A stretch of DNA of 64,000 bases from NCBI RefSeq assembly GCF_030936135.1, contig NC_082595.1, forward strand, positions 111,554,334 to 111,618,333. The letters run 5' to 3'. This document shows, piece by piece, positions 1 through 15,199 of the stretch. Each line of letters opens with the position of its first letter. Position 1 is the stretch's first letter. Source of the stretch: Gavia stellata. Its lineage: Eukaryota; Chordata; Aves; Gaviiformes; Gaviidae. The position numbers were made by a program, and so were the translations under genes. Under the pieces are notes generated by a model, which saw nothing but the letters and a program-made list of their open reading frames with translations, did no database searches and had not been told where the DNA came from.

Positions 1-3000
1 GAAACATCCCACAAACCTATCGGACCACTTCCCAGGAAGCCAGTGGTGAAACACAGGCTCAGTACACTGCTCCTGGGACACAGGTCCTCATGCAGGAGCA
101 TCCTTAGGAGACCCCTCTCTCTCCGCTGCCGCTGGGATTTCAAACTCCTGCATCTTTGCAGGTATCAGGGCGGTTCTAGAAAGTATTTCCCATTAGTATG
201 GTTTCTTTCTTTAAGTAAGCCTTGATGCCTCTATTTATTTTGCTTGGGAGCCAACTCTCCCAGGTCTGCTGGGATTAGGGGAGCTGGAGGTAGCAGGGCA
301 ATGAAATCAGGGTCTTGATCCCGGCACAGAGCACAGGGGTGTCTGTGTCACTCGCTTTGGGGCTGGAACCCACATCACGGCTTAGCACAGCTTGCAAGAC
401 ATCCCTGAACCCACTTGAAAAACCTCTTAAAAATTTAAACCCCAGACTTTCTGGGACAGCTGCGAGAGGGCAGGTGGTGATGGCTTTTGGGTTTTACGTC
501 CCTGCGTTTATATCAGGACATGGTGGGACAGTGGCTTCGACCTTCCCTCTTGCCCGGCTTCCTGGGAAACCCGGCGGCTTTGCACTCCGGGCTATTCTGC
601 AAACAGCCGGTTGAATAGGGAGCAAGCAGAAGGCTGTGCCGAGCAGGAGCACTGCGAGGAGGTGTGAATAATGCCAGTAGACGGCACATTGTTTCCATTT
701 AAAAACAATTTAATCTAAATTCTCTGATCCTGCAGCTCTTTGAGAATAAAGGAAAGCTAAGTAAGCTTAAAAAAAAAGAGCAAACTGCTGTTTCCGACTT
801 CAAAAAGCCTCAGCAAAATCAATTAAGAGTGTACCAAGAATCTTGAAAGAACAACAGGGACTGACAGATTGAACCGCACGAGCTCATTACCTTTTCAAAC
901 CCTCTCTCTCTATGATGTTCCTGCGCAACGTCAGCCGTGGCACAGCCGTGGCACGTAGGTGTCTTTACATTTCGCCTGCGAGAGTACCTGGATCATGCTT
1001 TGCAAACAGAATGCAAATACAGCGTTGTTAGTGTTTTATGCGCTACAGAAACAGGCTCCTTTGACGGGGGAAGGCAGCAGCTATTCAATGGAACAAAGGA
1101 GCAAGGTGTTCAAAGTTTAGGATGAGAGAGGAGGAACAACGGACGTGAACTGAGTGCTCCAGTGCTAAAGGTTTTAATTAGGAACTAGTCCGTATCAATC
1201 TCCAATGGATTAAACTGCAGGTTTCCCTGTTTTCCTTGTTTTGCAAAGGTGTTTCTGTAGATTCTGTCAGTCCACGAGTGACGCCAGTTCGCTTCTGCAC
1301 CCACACAAGTCAATAACTTCGTTCTTACCTTTCCAGCCATGAAGAAATTAAATTCTTCCTCCGAACCCTTCACAAAGGGAAGGTTTCTAGCTGATGAATC
1401 AGGATCACAGGAGCACCGACGCTGCGGCCTGCGGCTTTCACCAAAGCCAACCGCCGCACCTCCCGTCCCTCCTCCTTCCCGAGCCTCCAGAACAGGTCGG
1501 CGAATCTGCTTTCCTTATCTCGTCCTGAGCCCCTGCTGAGATGAGACATTTAATCCAGCCGGCTCCTGTGTCCCCCCTTGGAATGATCGACACCTCCAGC
1601 CACCCCAGCTGCACGTTGGTTGCCTGCAGATAACGGCTCAGTGACAGGCGTCCGGAGCGCCTTCGTTAGTCTTTGTGATTAACAGACCTGTGAATTTATT
1701 TAGTTCAAAAAAAAAAAAAACCACAAACCCACGCTTCTCAGCAGCTGTAAGACTACCAGCTACAGTGATGTATTTAACAGACACAGGAAAAAAAGACCTT
1801 CTGCTTCTGCTGTCTGGTGAGATGTACTGGGATTTCTGACTAATGGAGGATTCTGCTAATGAATGATTTGGAGGCGATGCTTAATTTTAGAGAAAAATAG
1901 TCTAGTATTGACTGACTTGATCCTGACTGGGGACTGTAGCGCGTATTTAATTCTTCCCCAAATAAATTCAGCCCCTAGCTATCTTGCATCTCTGCGAGTT
2001 ACGTTATTTGTCCCACTGAAAAAAAAATTAACTAGTCTGAAGCACCCTTAATCCAAAGCAATCAGTTTAACTGCCAGCCTCGCTAGACAACTCCAGCATT
2101 TAGAGAGGCTACTCTAACAAACCGCTCCAATGCACTTGACGCTCATTGCAGGGGAGAGAATAAAAACGGAGAACTTGCACCTTTTTCCCCACCAAAGCAG
2201 AGCAAAGCTTCACCTTCACCGTCTGTTTGCTTGAAATACAAAGCTGAATCGCAGAGCCACGTTCCTCTCCGTTCTTTTCTCTTTTCTTCAAGAGAGATTA
2301 TGACCGTAGATAAAAAAAATAATGGAGTGGTACATCTTTAATGACCGCTGCCTGTGCTCTGACCTAGGGAAAAATCAACAGTGTCAAAGCCCCGCGAGCC
2401 GGGCGCTGAGCCGAGGCACCCGCTTGCAGCCCTGTCGCCGTTGCCAGCACTGTTTTCCTAAATGGGAAGCCACATCAGCAGCTATCACTGGCAAATACCT
2501 TCCTCCAGTCACCAAAGCGGCGGTTTTCACCAAGACCCAGCTACTTTACCATGGCAGGAGCAATGAGCAGCAATATTTGGGGTTCGGGGCTTTACGGTGA
2601 GAAAGGACAGCAGCATCGCCATCTCTTCCAGGAGCTGGAAGAAAAACTGTCCCAAGGCACCACAGAGAGATCAGCTCCATCAGCAGCTGAACAAGGGTTT
2701 CGGAACTCCCCGAACCAAAGGTTGCTCTAAACCACTGCTCAGTAACTGCTGATGGATTTACCTTCCACAAGCAGGTACGATTTAAGCCCTCTGACACCTC
2801 TGCTATCAGCAGGGGGTTTCGCAATTCAGCTACGTGCTGTGTGAAACCTGCGCGTCCCCCGGGCACCCCCGCAGTTCTCCCAGCACAAGGGGCGAGCGTC
2901 CCTTCAATAAAGAGGAGTTCATTTTCTCAGTAACATACATAATTTAACAAACTTCCCGTTCCCGAAGTGTAGCTCTTTGACAAACTTCATATTTTTCTTT

Positions 3001-6000
3001 TTTTGCTCAGCTATATTATGATGAATGAGCCGCATACAGCTTTTGAAACAGGAGAATACCGTGGATTCACGCACTCTTCCATTTTATCCCGTTCCTTTCC
3101 CGGCTGCAGACATTACATTTACCCTTTAGATCACTGTTGAATACTGAGCTTGTTTTTTCAGAGCGCTACAGGCAGCAGCTCCAGGTTTCTCCCGCCGCCC
3201 CTTTCCCTAAGAAGCAGTCACTTAAATTAGAGGCTGTCATTGCATACGCTCATTTACCAATTCACTAGGTATTACAGTAAGACTTACTAAATTGTGGTAC
3301 CTAAAGAGAAAAATAAAAGTCACGTGATTCTAAGGAGCTGCTCAGTATTACCACACTTTTTCATGCATTAGTAAAAAACCACAGCATTTTATTAACTTAT
3401 AAAATACAGAGTTTCCAGCGATTAAAGCATACGTACAGACGAGCTAAAAATATCTAGCGGCTGTGAGGATACTCGCCTAGCACGGCAAAACAAGGAAGAA
3501 AATAAGCAAACAGCCATTCTCGTGCCCCGCAATTTTCTCACGTGTTGCGAGCATGCGCAAACCTATCTGTATTCCAGAAAAATGGACTTGGTCTCAAGTA
3601 AAAACAGCCCTGGAAGACCACCAGTGTGCCCTGAGGAGAGGTGGCAGAAGGCAGACAATAGAGTAGCAGCGGCTACAGGATTAGGAAGAGAAGGATGAAG
3701 AAACCTTACTTCAGAATAGCAGCTCTGCAAAGCAGAAGAGTGTTTATAACTGAAAGGCTGCAGAAAGGGAAACCCAGCATACAGTCCTGAGTCCCCAGAA
3801 CTCCAAGACGAGTTAGAAATCAAGGCAACGACTAGGATTAGGTAAAACCGGGCTGTACTGCAGGTGTAGAGCTGCAATCAAAGCCAGACCTGGCTCCTAC
3901 CAGAGGACAGAAGTGCTCTCCAGAACAGGGCGACCATGGCTCTTAATAACTAAAGATCCAGACCCCCATTTTTGGCATGTTTCCAGTCACCATGCGGTCC
4001 ATCTGCACGGAGGTGTCAAGAGCTGAATGAGCTTCAAAGCAACCGTGTCCATCATTGCTGCACACACGTCATACGCACTAGCACTTTTGGACTAGGGATT
4101 CTCTAAATTCAAAAGTCAAGTTTAATTTAACGATTTGAATGAACTTACTTTTTGCATGTTCTCACAACAGCTCTTTTCAGGAACCACTCCTGTTGGGTAG
4201 CCCATTTGTTATCCTTTACGGGGACAGAGGTCAATTAACACTTGTTTGTGCAGGATAAACATATTTTACAACCTGGAAGAGCAGGTGAGAAAATGTAACG
4301 CTTCCCCATGGAAGGCCGGTGGAGCCTCTGGATAAAGTCATGGCAGGGAGAAAGATCCTCTCCATGAATTTAGCTTATGACACACTGCTTATAATAGAGC
4401 CTTCTATATTGCAGCCACAGTCTTAGTAGAGTAGGACGGGGGAAGAAATATCTATTTCTAACAGAAATAGATGTATTTCTGTCCTGTGTACATGTTGTCT
4501 TTCTTTTGGCAGTTTATTCCTTTCCTACAAAAGGAAGCTGTCCCTGAAGCTGTCCCCTATTTCGCTTCCGCACAACAGAAGAGCATAGGAGGAACCTTTT
4601 CCAGGAGCTCTCAGCTCCTTAAGAAAAGCGAAGATCAGCAGTAGTTTACAGATACATTACAATATTTTTTCAAACAGGGTGCAAATTAGACTCCCCATTT
4701 ACCTGCCAAGATTCCAGTTCAGTCCTTTTTATTTCCCTTGTAAGAACAGCTGGCACAAGCAGCTAACACAGCAGGAAGCATGATTCCTTAAACTACTTTA
4801 AGTGTTAGTGACGCATACGTTCTAATCAAGAGTTGGCATCTTTAACAGTCTTTGTATTTATTTTAAGAAAGCATTTTAGTTAATCTAAGCAAGAATATTC
4901 AAAAGCTACTGTGAAGAAAATACATTTTTGTTTCTGCTCAAACTTTTCAGAATAGACACTGAACACTTTGCCAGCTCATTCAGCAGACATCACTCAGTTA
5001 CGCGGCCAGGCAACACGGAGCGAAGAATTACACAAAAAACCCTTCCAATTAAGCCTCTTAAAGACAACTTCCGTGCCAAGGACAAGTGACAAGGTGTTAT
5101 CAGTGAGAAAATGGGGCTGGAAAGGCAGTCAACACGCAATGGGGCAGAGAAGCCCGTCTCCAGATGGTTTCTGCATGTTTCTTTGCCATCCTTCAAAAGG
5201 GCAGTCACGGGACGGCAAGAAAAGGATGCACAAGGGTTGTTTTAAAAAGAGCAGGTTCAGAACTCCTCTACGACTGTGCCGAGTATCGCCAGACAGTCAA
5301 GGTCACCTCAGCCAAGTTTTCACCTACGCTACTTGCTGCGCAAAAGAACGCAAATATAAAACCACCAAAGGTTTTCATAAAAATAGATTTTTTTTTTGTA
5401 GTTCTCCTCTTAAAATTACTGTACAAATAAATAAAGTTATTGTCCATTTAAATATAACCGTTGGGGGAAAACTGGAAGCCAGCAATGGTCTTCTGATCGA
5501 CCCACTCATTCCAAAGGAAGGCAGAGTTTTTCACCATCTCCGAGGCCTCCAGATCACAATGGGACACGATACCTGCAAAGGAAACGTGCCAAAGTTACAA
5601 AATAAAATACTTCTTGGCGCGAGCACTGGCCCATAAGGAAGGTCCCCTGGCCCAGTGTTCTGCCTCGGGGACATCAGTAGCACACATATGCGTAGGGAAG
5701 CCCACAGGGCAGGTACACAAGCAGGCTTTCCTCAGTAAAAATCCCAGTTCTGAGGAATGTTTAACTTAAGGCCTTCCTGAATCACAGGTTCTATCCATAT
5801 CCTTGTCTTTAAATTCATGAAAGAAAAGTCATTTAGATGTTCTTCACACTGTTCTGCGGAGATTTAGTGTTTGGCTGTTCTACAATGTGGAGTTCATTGC
5901 CCTACAATAACAAAGCATTATGAAAAAAAAGAAAAAGAGTCTCCTGTTTGATTCCAACTTGCTATCGGAGAACAACTTCTGAAGCACCTAGATTTAGCAT

Positions 6001-6689
6001 TGCGAGAAACCCTTTTCGGCTTCTGTGCTACTCCTGATTTTAGATTAGGAAAGTCGGATGTGAAACCAGTCGCTTTTCTGGGCTGAAGCATCCATGAGTT
6101 GGTGTTTAAGACAGCCCCATTTTAGAAAGGCGAGTTGGTTTTCATTTCGGTCCACACTAACGCAGCAGCTGACAGCATTTTCAACAGCGCGAGACTAGCG
6201 CCTCGTGGCGTGGAGCGCTGTGCCCCAAGTCATTGCTGCATCGACTCCCGATTACGTGCCAAGAGCAAGTATAGTAGGTATTCAGCTAGCTTCCTACCGA
6301 ACAGGAAAATAAAATAAATGAAGAGGATTGAAACAAACAGGGTTTTCAGGGATATGTCCTGGCTGTGCTGGTGTTTTTCTTCTGAACCTAGTCTGCAAAC
6401 CTATTTACCATTATGGTTTCATAATGAAAAAGGAAAGTCAAGAGTAGGAAGCCTGCCACTGTGCTCCTAGAGCCTTTTTTTCCTCTTTATCCTTGCAAAT
6501 TCCTCTATAGCAGGCTAACCACTTCAGGGCTGGCCTGCCAACTAGTGGTACTGTTGCTATTACCGTATGCCAGGCCTCCTGTTCCAGGTGGGAGTCCCCA
6601 GAACTGCCAGATCCTACCAGACTAATAGAGTAATTTTCAGCAATAAAACTGATTTTTCTAGATAAAAAGAAGCATTGGTCTTGCCCACT

Positions 6690-7300
6690 GAGCTTTCGGT
6701 AAAGCATCTGATGTAGTACCACACAAGAAAGTATCAGACAGGAGAAGACTGGGATTAGTAAAAAGGAAGATGTAAGGCAGTTAACCTGTCCCAAGGGAAA
6801 ACTGAAACGGATAATTTGGAAATGAAGAGGCTAGAGTAGAGTTTTATCAAGATTGGCACCAGCAACAGACTTGTTTAATTAACGTTTTCCCTAACAGCCT
6901 TGGCACAATTAGAAGTGTGCCGATGACACAAAGCTGGAGGTATTATGGTTATAAAAAAGGATGAGGAAATATTCAGGGTCATTCACCATTTCTTCTAACT
7001 GACAGGGGATGAAACTCGGTAATAGAAAACATAAGGTCATGCATCTGTGAACAAAAGTAACTGCTGTAACCCAGAATGTTATTGATTCCAAGCAACTCAA
7101 GTCAAAAAGGGCTTTAGGATACAAAGTAATTATGAGAGGATTAAGCTATATAGGTATGAAAAGAGAGAGATGCGATCCTGGAATACATCAGGAGGAATAT
7201 TTCTAGACTAGATAGTAAATGCTAGTGCTTTAAAAGGACCTGAAGGGACTCGTCTAGAGTAAGTGCAGAAATTATTTGTATATGGAGGAGATGGAGGAAC
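6690..7300 (+). repeat. Degraded old CR1/L3-type LINE fragment (reverse-transcriptase region)
   Basis: The plus strand carries the diagnostic CR1 ORF2 phrases in order: CCTTGGCACAATTAGAAGTG and GATGACACAAAGCTGGAGGT (the ADDTKL region, about 6898-6940), then AAGGTCATGCATCTGTGAAC (about 7033), then a GGAATACATCAGGAGGAATA stretch followed by TTTCTAGAC (about 7180-7207). No frame remains open, so it is an inactive relic. The order and spacing match CR1-like elements as I remember them. The boundaries are approximate and I see no 3' tail. Confidence 0.7.
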
Positions 7301-8074
7301 CAACCTCAATGGAACCAACCAACCAACCTGGGACAGGAAGAATGTTGCTAAGGTTACAGTTGTTCTCTCTAAAATAGTTCAGAATGGGCAAACACCCGGG
7401 AAGGAGAACAACGTTCTAAGCTAAAGGACAAGTCTGTCACAAGATCAAGACTAATAAACCGATCAGAAATGCATTTGTGTTGCAAAGGACAACATCCTTA
7501 GCTGTAAGGACAGCCAGATGCTCAGTCTCAGTGAAAGTACCAGACACAAAAACCTTTATTTCTATGATGCATTTATCAAATAAATTCTAGGATATGAAGC
7601 CCATGATAGCAGAAGACAGGACGTGAAAATCCTGGAAACTCCCTTCTGTACTTTCATTGCTCCCTTTTGTATTTTCCGTGCTGAGAGACACGGAATCTGA
7701 CAGACCGTCTTGAATTTTATGTTGAACGTTCAAACTTCCTTCAAGGCAGATACTAAAGAGGCCATCAAGAACTCATAAGGATTAGGAACACTTTTCCGCC
7801 CCCCCCCCAAACTGGACACAAAAACAACAGTCTCACTGCAGGACTCGGCAAGACCACCAGGCTTCCAGTTCAGCCTTTTCCAAGACATTCTTCAAGACCT
7901 TTACGTGTTAAACAGTTCAGGACAAGAAGCTCCTCTATCATCTGCTGCACCCAGCTCTGATACACTTTAATTAAAAAAAAAAATCTGTCTTTAATCTGAC
8001 AGTTACTATCATACCTGAATACCATATTTAAGATGCACACCTACAAATATACAATAACTTTACCCACTTCAGCT

Positions 8075-8080
8075 TTTATT
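8075..8080 (-). terminator. Candidate polyadenylation signal of the kinase gene
   Basis: TTTATT on the plus strand reads AATAAA on the minus strand, about 405 bases beyond the kinase stop codon at 8485-8487. It is a canonical hexamer at a plausible distance. Other AATAAA words exist in this AT-rich stretch, so the true 3' end is not fixed. Confidence 0.4.
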
Positions 8081-8484
8081 TAGTTAGCAGATATATTATA
8101 AAAGCAACAAACAAGCACAGGTAAATGCTGGAGTGACGGCAGAAATCTGCCCTCATTTGTGGAAATAGATGAGGTTTAGGGTAAAGGACAGGCTGGCCCA
8201 AATACAGACAGCACAGCCAGTTTCTTGAACAAACACCATTAAGGAGGAAAAAGTTTCTTTGTTAGACCTGCTTCAACCAAATTCCTTTTCCCAAATGTTT
8301 AATCGAAGCCTTTTCTTCTTCTAGTTCGACTGCATCTTTCTATCGCTCAATTTTCGGAACTACTACAAGGTCACATTTCATTTAGAGGGCTTCAGCCTGG
8401 AGGTCAGTAACAGAAAATCCCCTGTAAGCTCAGCCTAAATAGGGAGTAGCCTGGCAGAGACACTAACCTGAACGTCCTTCATCT

Positions 8485-12511
<4,027 letters not shown>

Positions 12512-14690
12512 CCCTCGCTTTGGCCTAGCGAACAGCAATTCAGAGGAAAATGTTTGAACTCATGGCAATCAGTCGTCACCTGCAGTAAAACCCTGGAAGA
12601 GAAGGGGATAAAAAGCGTAAAACTCTCCCAAACTACGCGGCTTACCAACGATCAACTGCAAATACTTCCAACCGGTATCAATTTTAACAGTATATGCATT
12701 GGTATATGATGTAGCTGCACGAGGACCGACAGCTAAGATGAGGTTTTAAAAGAAAGCCTATATCCATGGTAACTTTGAGACATTATCAAGTACAATCCTG
12801 ACTGCACAGTGGGATACAACCACCTGGGAAGTGACATTGATTTGTCCACAGCTGACAAAGTTTAGTGAGAAAGAAAAAGAACTATATAGACACGTTTCCT
12901 AAGCAGGGCAGGAAAGGGAAGACAAGACCTCCTGGGTAACAGCTGAGCTTACTGTGACCAGAATTGACTTTTAAAGAAATATAGTTAGCCAGAAGTGGCA
13001 GTTTAGCACTAAATCTTTCACCCTCACTTTCCCCCCTCGTAAACCTACTTATCCATCAATGGCTACATCATGTCCCTGCACTTCCACTACCAATGTTCTA
13101 CCAGTACATGCCCTGATACTCACCCCCTTTCTCCAGCTCACCCTCTTCCAACCCCTTCACAAGCCTTCACTTCCCCTCCACTTCAAGCTCCCTGTCCCAC
13201 TCTCAGGCACCCCACCCCAGGTCGTTCTTCACTGCATTGTCTAGTACAGGTTCCCGCTGCAATTCTCATGGTCCCTCATTCAGTTGTCCCCCCAGCCCTA
13301 TCCCCCGATAACCCTTCTCCCTTTTCAGTCTCTTATTTCACTTCTCCCTGTGCCAGTGCTCTTCAACACCATCCCAAGTTTTGCTCCCTAATAACACATC
13401 AATCATTCTCTGCTTTCATGCCCCACACATTCATTTCCCAATCCCCTTCCCCCTTCAAACCTGCCCCCTACTCCCTACCCCACCTGCTGCTGCCTTCAAA
13501 GCCCCCACTTCCCCCCAAATTATCCTCCCTTCCCAAACCCTCAGTCCAGCTCCTCCAACCTAATCCCCCTCTTCCCAGCCCACTCCAGCTTCCTTCTCAA
13601 CCCCCTCCCTCTCCACCCCCTGAGCTGTGCTCCTTTCCCAAATCTTTCATCTTTTCACCCAGCCCCGCCAACCCTCTCCCACTCTACTCCCCACTCTCCA
13701 GCCCTCAGCACCCCCCTCCTCTCCAAAGCAGCCCCCACCAGCCTAAAACCAGACCTCCCCCCAAACCCACTCCCACCAGAGCCCAGCCCTGCCCCATGGC
13801 ATAAGCACACCCGCTCCCCGGCTCCAGGCCCGCCCCCTTCTCCACCCCCCCAGCCCCTTCCCCACCTCAGCCCCTTTCCCCACCCCACTCCCCCACCTCA
13901 GCCCCTTTCCCCACCCCACTCCCCCACCTCAGCCCCTTTCCCCACCCCACTCCCCCACCTCAGCCCCTTTCCCCACCCCACTCCCCCACCTCAGCCCCTT
14001 TCCCCACCCCACTCCCCCACCTCAGCCCCTTTCCCCACCCCACTCCCCCCCAGCCCCTGCCGCCTTCCCCGCCTCCACCAGCCCCTCAGGCCCAGCTCTT
14101 CCCAGCATCTCACCCACGCTCCCTTCCCCTCCCAAGCTCCTGCCCCCTTCCCCGCCTCCTCCAGCCCCTCAGGCCCAGCTCTTCCCCACTTCTTGCCTAA
14201 GACCCCTTCCCCGCCTCGGGCCCCCTGCCCTCCTCCCCAGCCCCTGGCCCCTTCCCCGCCATCCCCTCAGGCCCACCTCTTCCCAGCATCCTAAGACCCC
14301 TCGGCCACCTCAGGCCCCTGCCCCACCTCAGCCCCTTCCCCCTCACCCCCAGCCCCAGCTCCTGCCTCACCTCAGCCCCTTCCCCACCCCCTGCCCCCTT
14401 CCACCATCTCCTCAGGCCCAGCTCTTCCCCGCTTCTTGCCTAAGACCCCTTCCCTTCCCCACCTCAGACCCTTGCCCACCTCCCCACCTCAGACCCCTTC
14501 CCCACCCCCCCAGTTCCTTCTCCCCCTCAGCCCCTTCCCCCGCCCCCAGCCCCTTCCCCGCCTCCACCATCCCCTCAGGCCCAGCTCTTCCCAGCAGCCG
14601 GCCTAAGACCCCTGCCCCACCACCCCCTTCCCCGCCAGCCCCTCAGGCTCGTTCCCGCTTCCAGTCACCTCAGCCCCTTCCCCGGCCCGC
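12512..14690. other. Probable kinase 5' intron: C/T-rich low-complexity DNA
   Basis: From about 13,020 to 14,690 the plus strand is almost pure C with T and A (G-rich on the kinase's sense strand). Long open frames here, such as 13070-13804, encode only Pro/Ser/Leu/His strings and show no codon structure or domain, so I treat them as composition artefacts. It is likely the intron between a 5' UTR exon in the CpG island and the first coding exon. Confidence 0.5.
13860..14047. repeat. 31-bp tandem repeat, about six near-identical copies
   Basis: A unit starting CACCTCAGCCCCTTTCCCCA and closing CCCCACTCCCC repeats head to tail with essentially no divergence between copies. The surrounding kilobase contains decayed variants of the same words. 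The minus strand has regularly spaced G runs, so it is potentially quadruplex-forming. Confidence 0.95.
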
Positions 14691-15180
14691 CCGCCCCCCC
14701 CACTCTCCTCACCACCGGCGCCCGCTCGCGCCCGGCCCCGCCGCCGCCGCAATTCCCGCCACCGCCACGCGGCCTCACCCACTGGCCGCAGCCGGCCAAC
14801 CACAAGGAAGGAGGCGCGGCCGAACCAATCACAAGTCAGCGAAGGGGGAAGGTGAGGCCGCCGCCGGACCAATCGGCGAACGCTTCGCCTTCCCCGGCTC
14901 AAGCAGTCCGGGCGGGGAAGTTCTGCGCCTGCGTGGTGGTGGCAACGCGGGAGAACTACAAATCCCAGCAGGCTCTGCGGCGGACGACAGGTGCCGGCTA
15001 AGGCCAAACCTCCGCAAAACGCCGCGCCCACGGGCGCTGAGCGCGGCAGCAAAGGCTGTGTCCTCCCCATGCGTCCGTCTGTCTGTCCCCGTGTCCCGGC
15101 GGCGGTTAGCGAGGCAATTGCGCAACGCGGGGAAGTGCGGCCACTTCCCTGCCTTCACCTCCTACCTCTGATTTGGCCCC
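14690..15180 (-). promoter_or_regulatory. CpG-island promoter of the kinase gene, possibly bidirectional
   Basis: The stretch is dense in CpG and contains CCAAT boxes at 14825-14829 and 14869-14873, an NRF1-like TGCGCCTGCG at about 14924-14933 and a ZNF143/Staf-like ACTACAAATCCCAGCAGGC at about 14955-14973. It lies about 2.3 kb upstream of the kinase ATG. A donor-like GGTG|GTGAGG on the minus strand near 14,705 could close a 5' UTR exon. No plus-strand gene is seen starting here, so bidirectionality is only a possibility. Confidence 0.65.
14955..14973. promoter_or_regulatory. ZNF143 (Staf/SBS)-type promoter element
   Basis: ACTACAAATCCCAGCAGGC matches the long SBS consensus (ACTACAnnTCCCAGnnnGC) at nearly every fixed position. 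It sits inside the CpG island next to the NRF1-like site, the usual setting for such sites in housekeeping promoters. Confidence 0.7.
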
Positions 15181-15199
15181 CGGGGTAATAAAAATTCGG

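Larger units (their letters stand above)
1..8484. other. Non-coding region downstream of the kinase gene
   Basis: I see no exon with family similarity here. The sequence is AT-richer than the rest of the window and has only short open frames. The part just below 8485 should be the 3' UTR of the minus-strand kinase gene: a minus-strand AATAAA (TTTATT at 8075-8080) lies about 405 bases past its stop codon. A degraded CR1 LINE occupies about 6.69-7.30 kb. The remainder shows only short A/T runs. Confidence 0.6.

Noticed and set aside
12512-12538. N-terminal extension of the kinase (LFARPKRG) in frame upstream of the ATG
   Set aside because: There is no ATG upstream in frame, the family start aligns with MATEAKYS at 12511, and an acceptor-like CTAG lies within the extension.
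13070-13804. 244-residue plus-strand open frame
   Set aside because: It is only Pro/Ser/Leu/His from C/T-rich DNA; neighbouring frames are open as well, and there is no domain or splice context.
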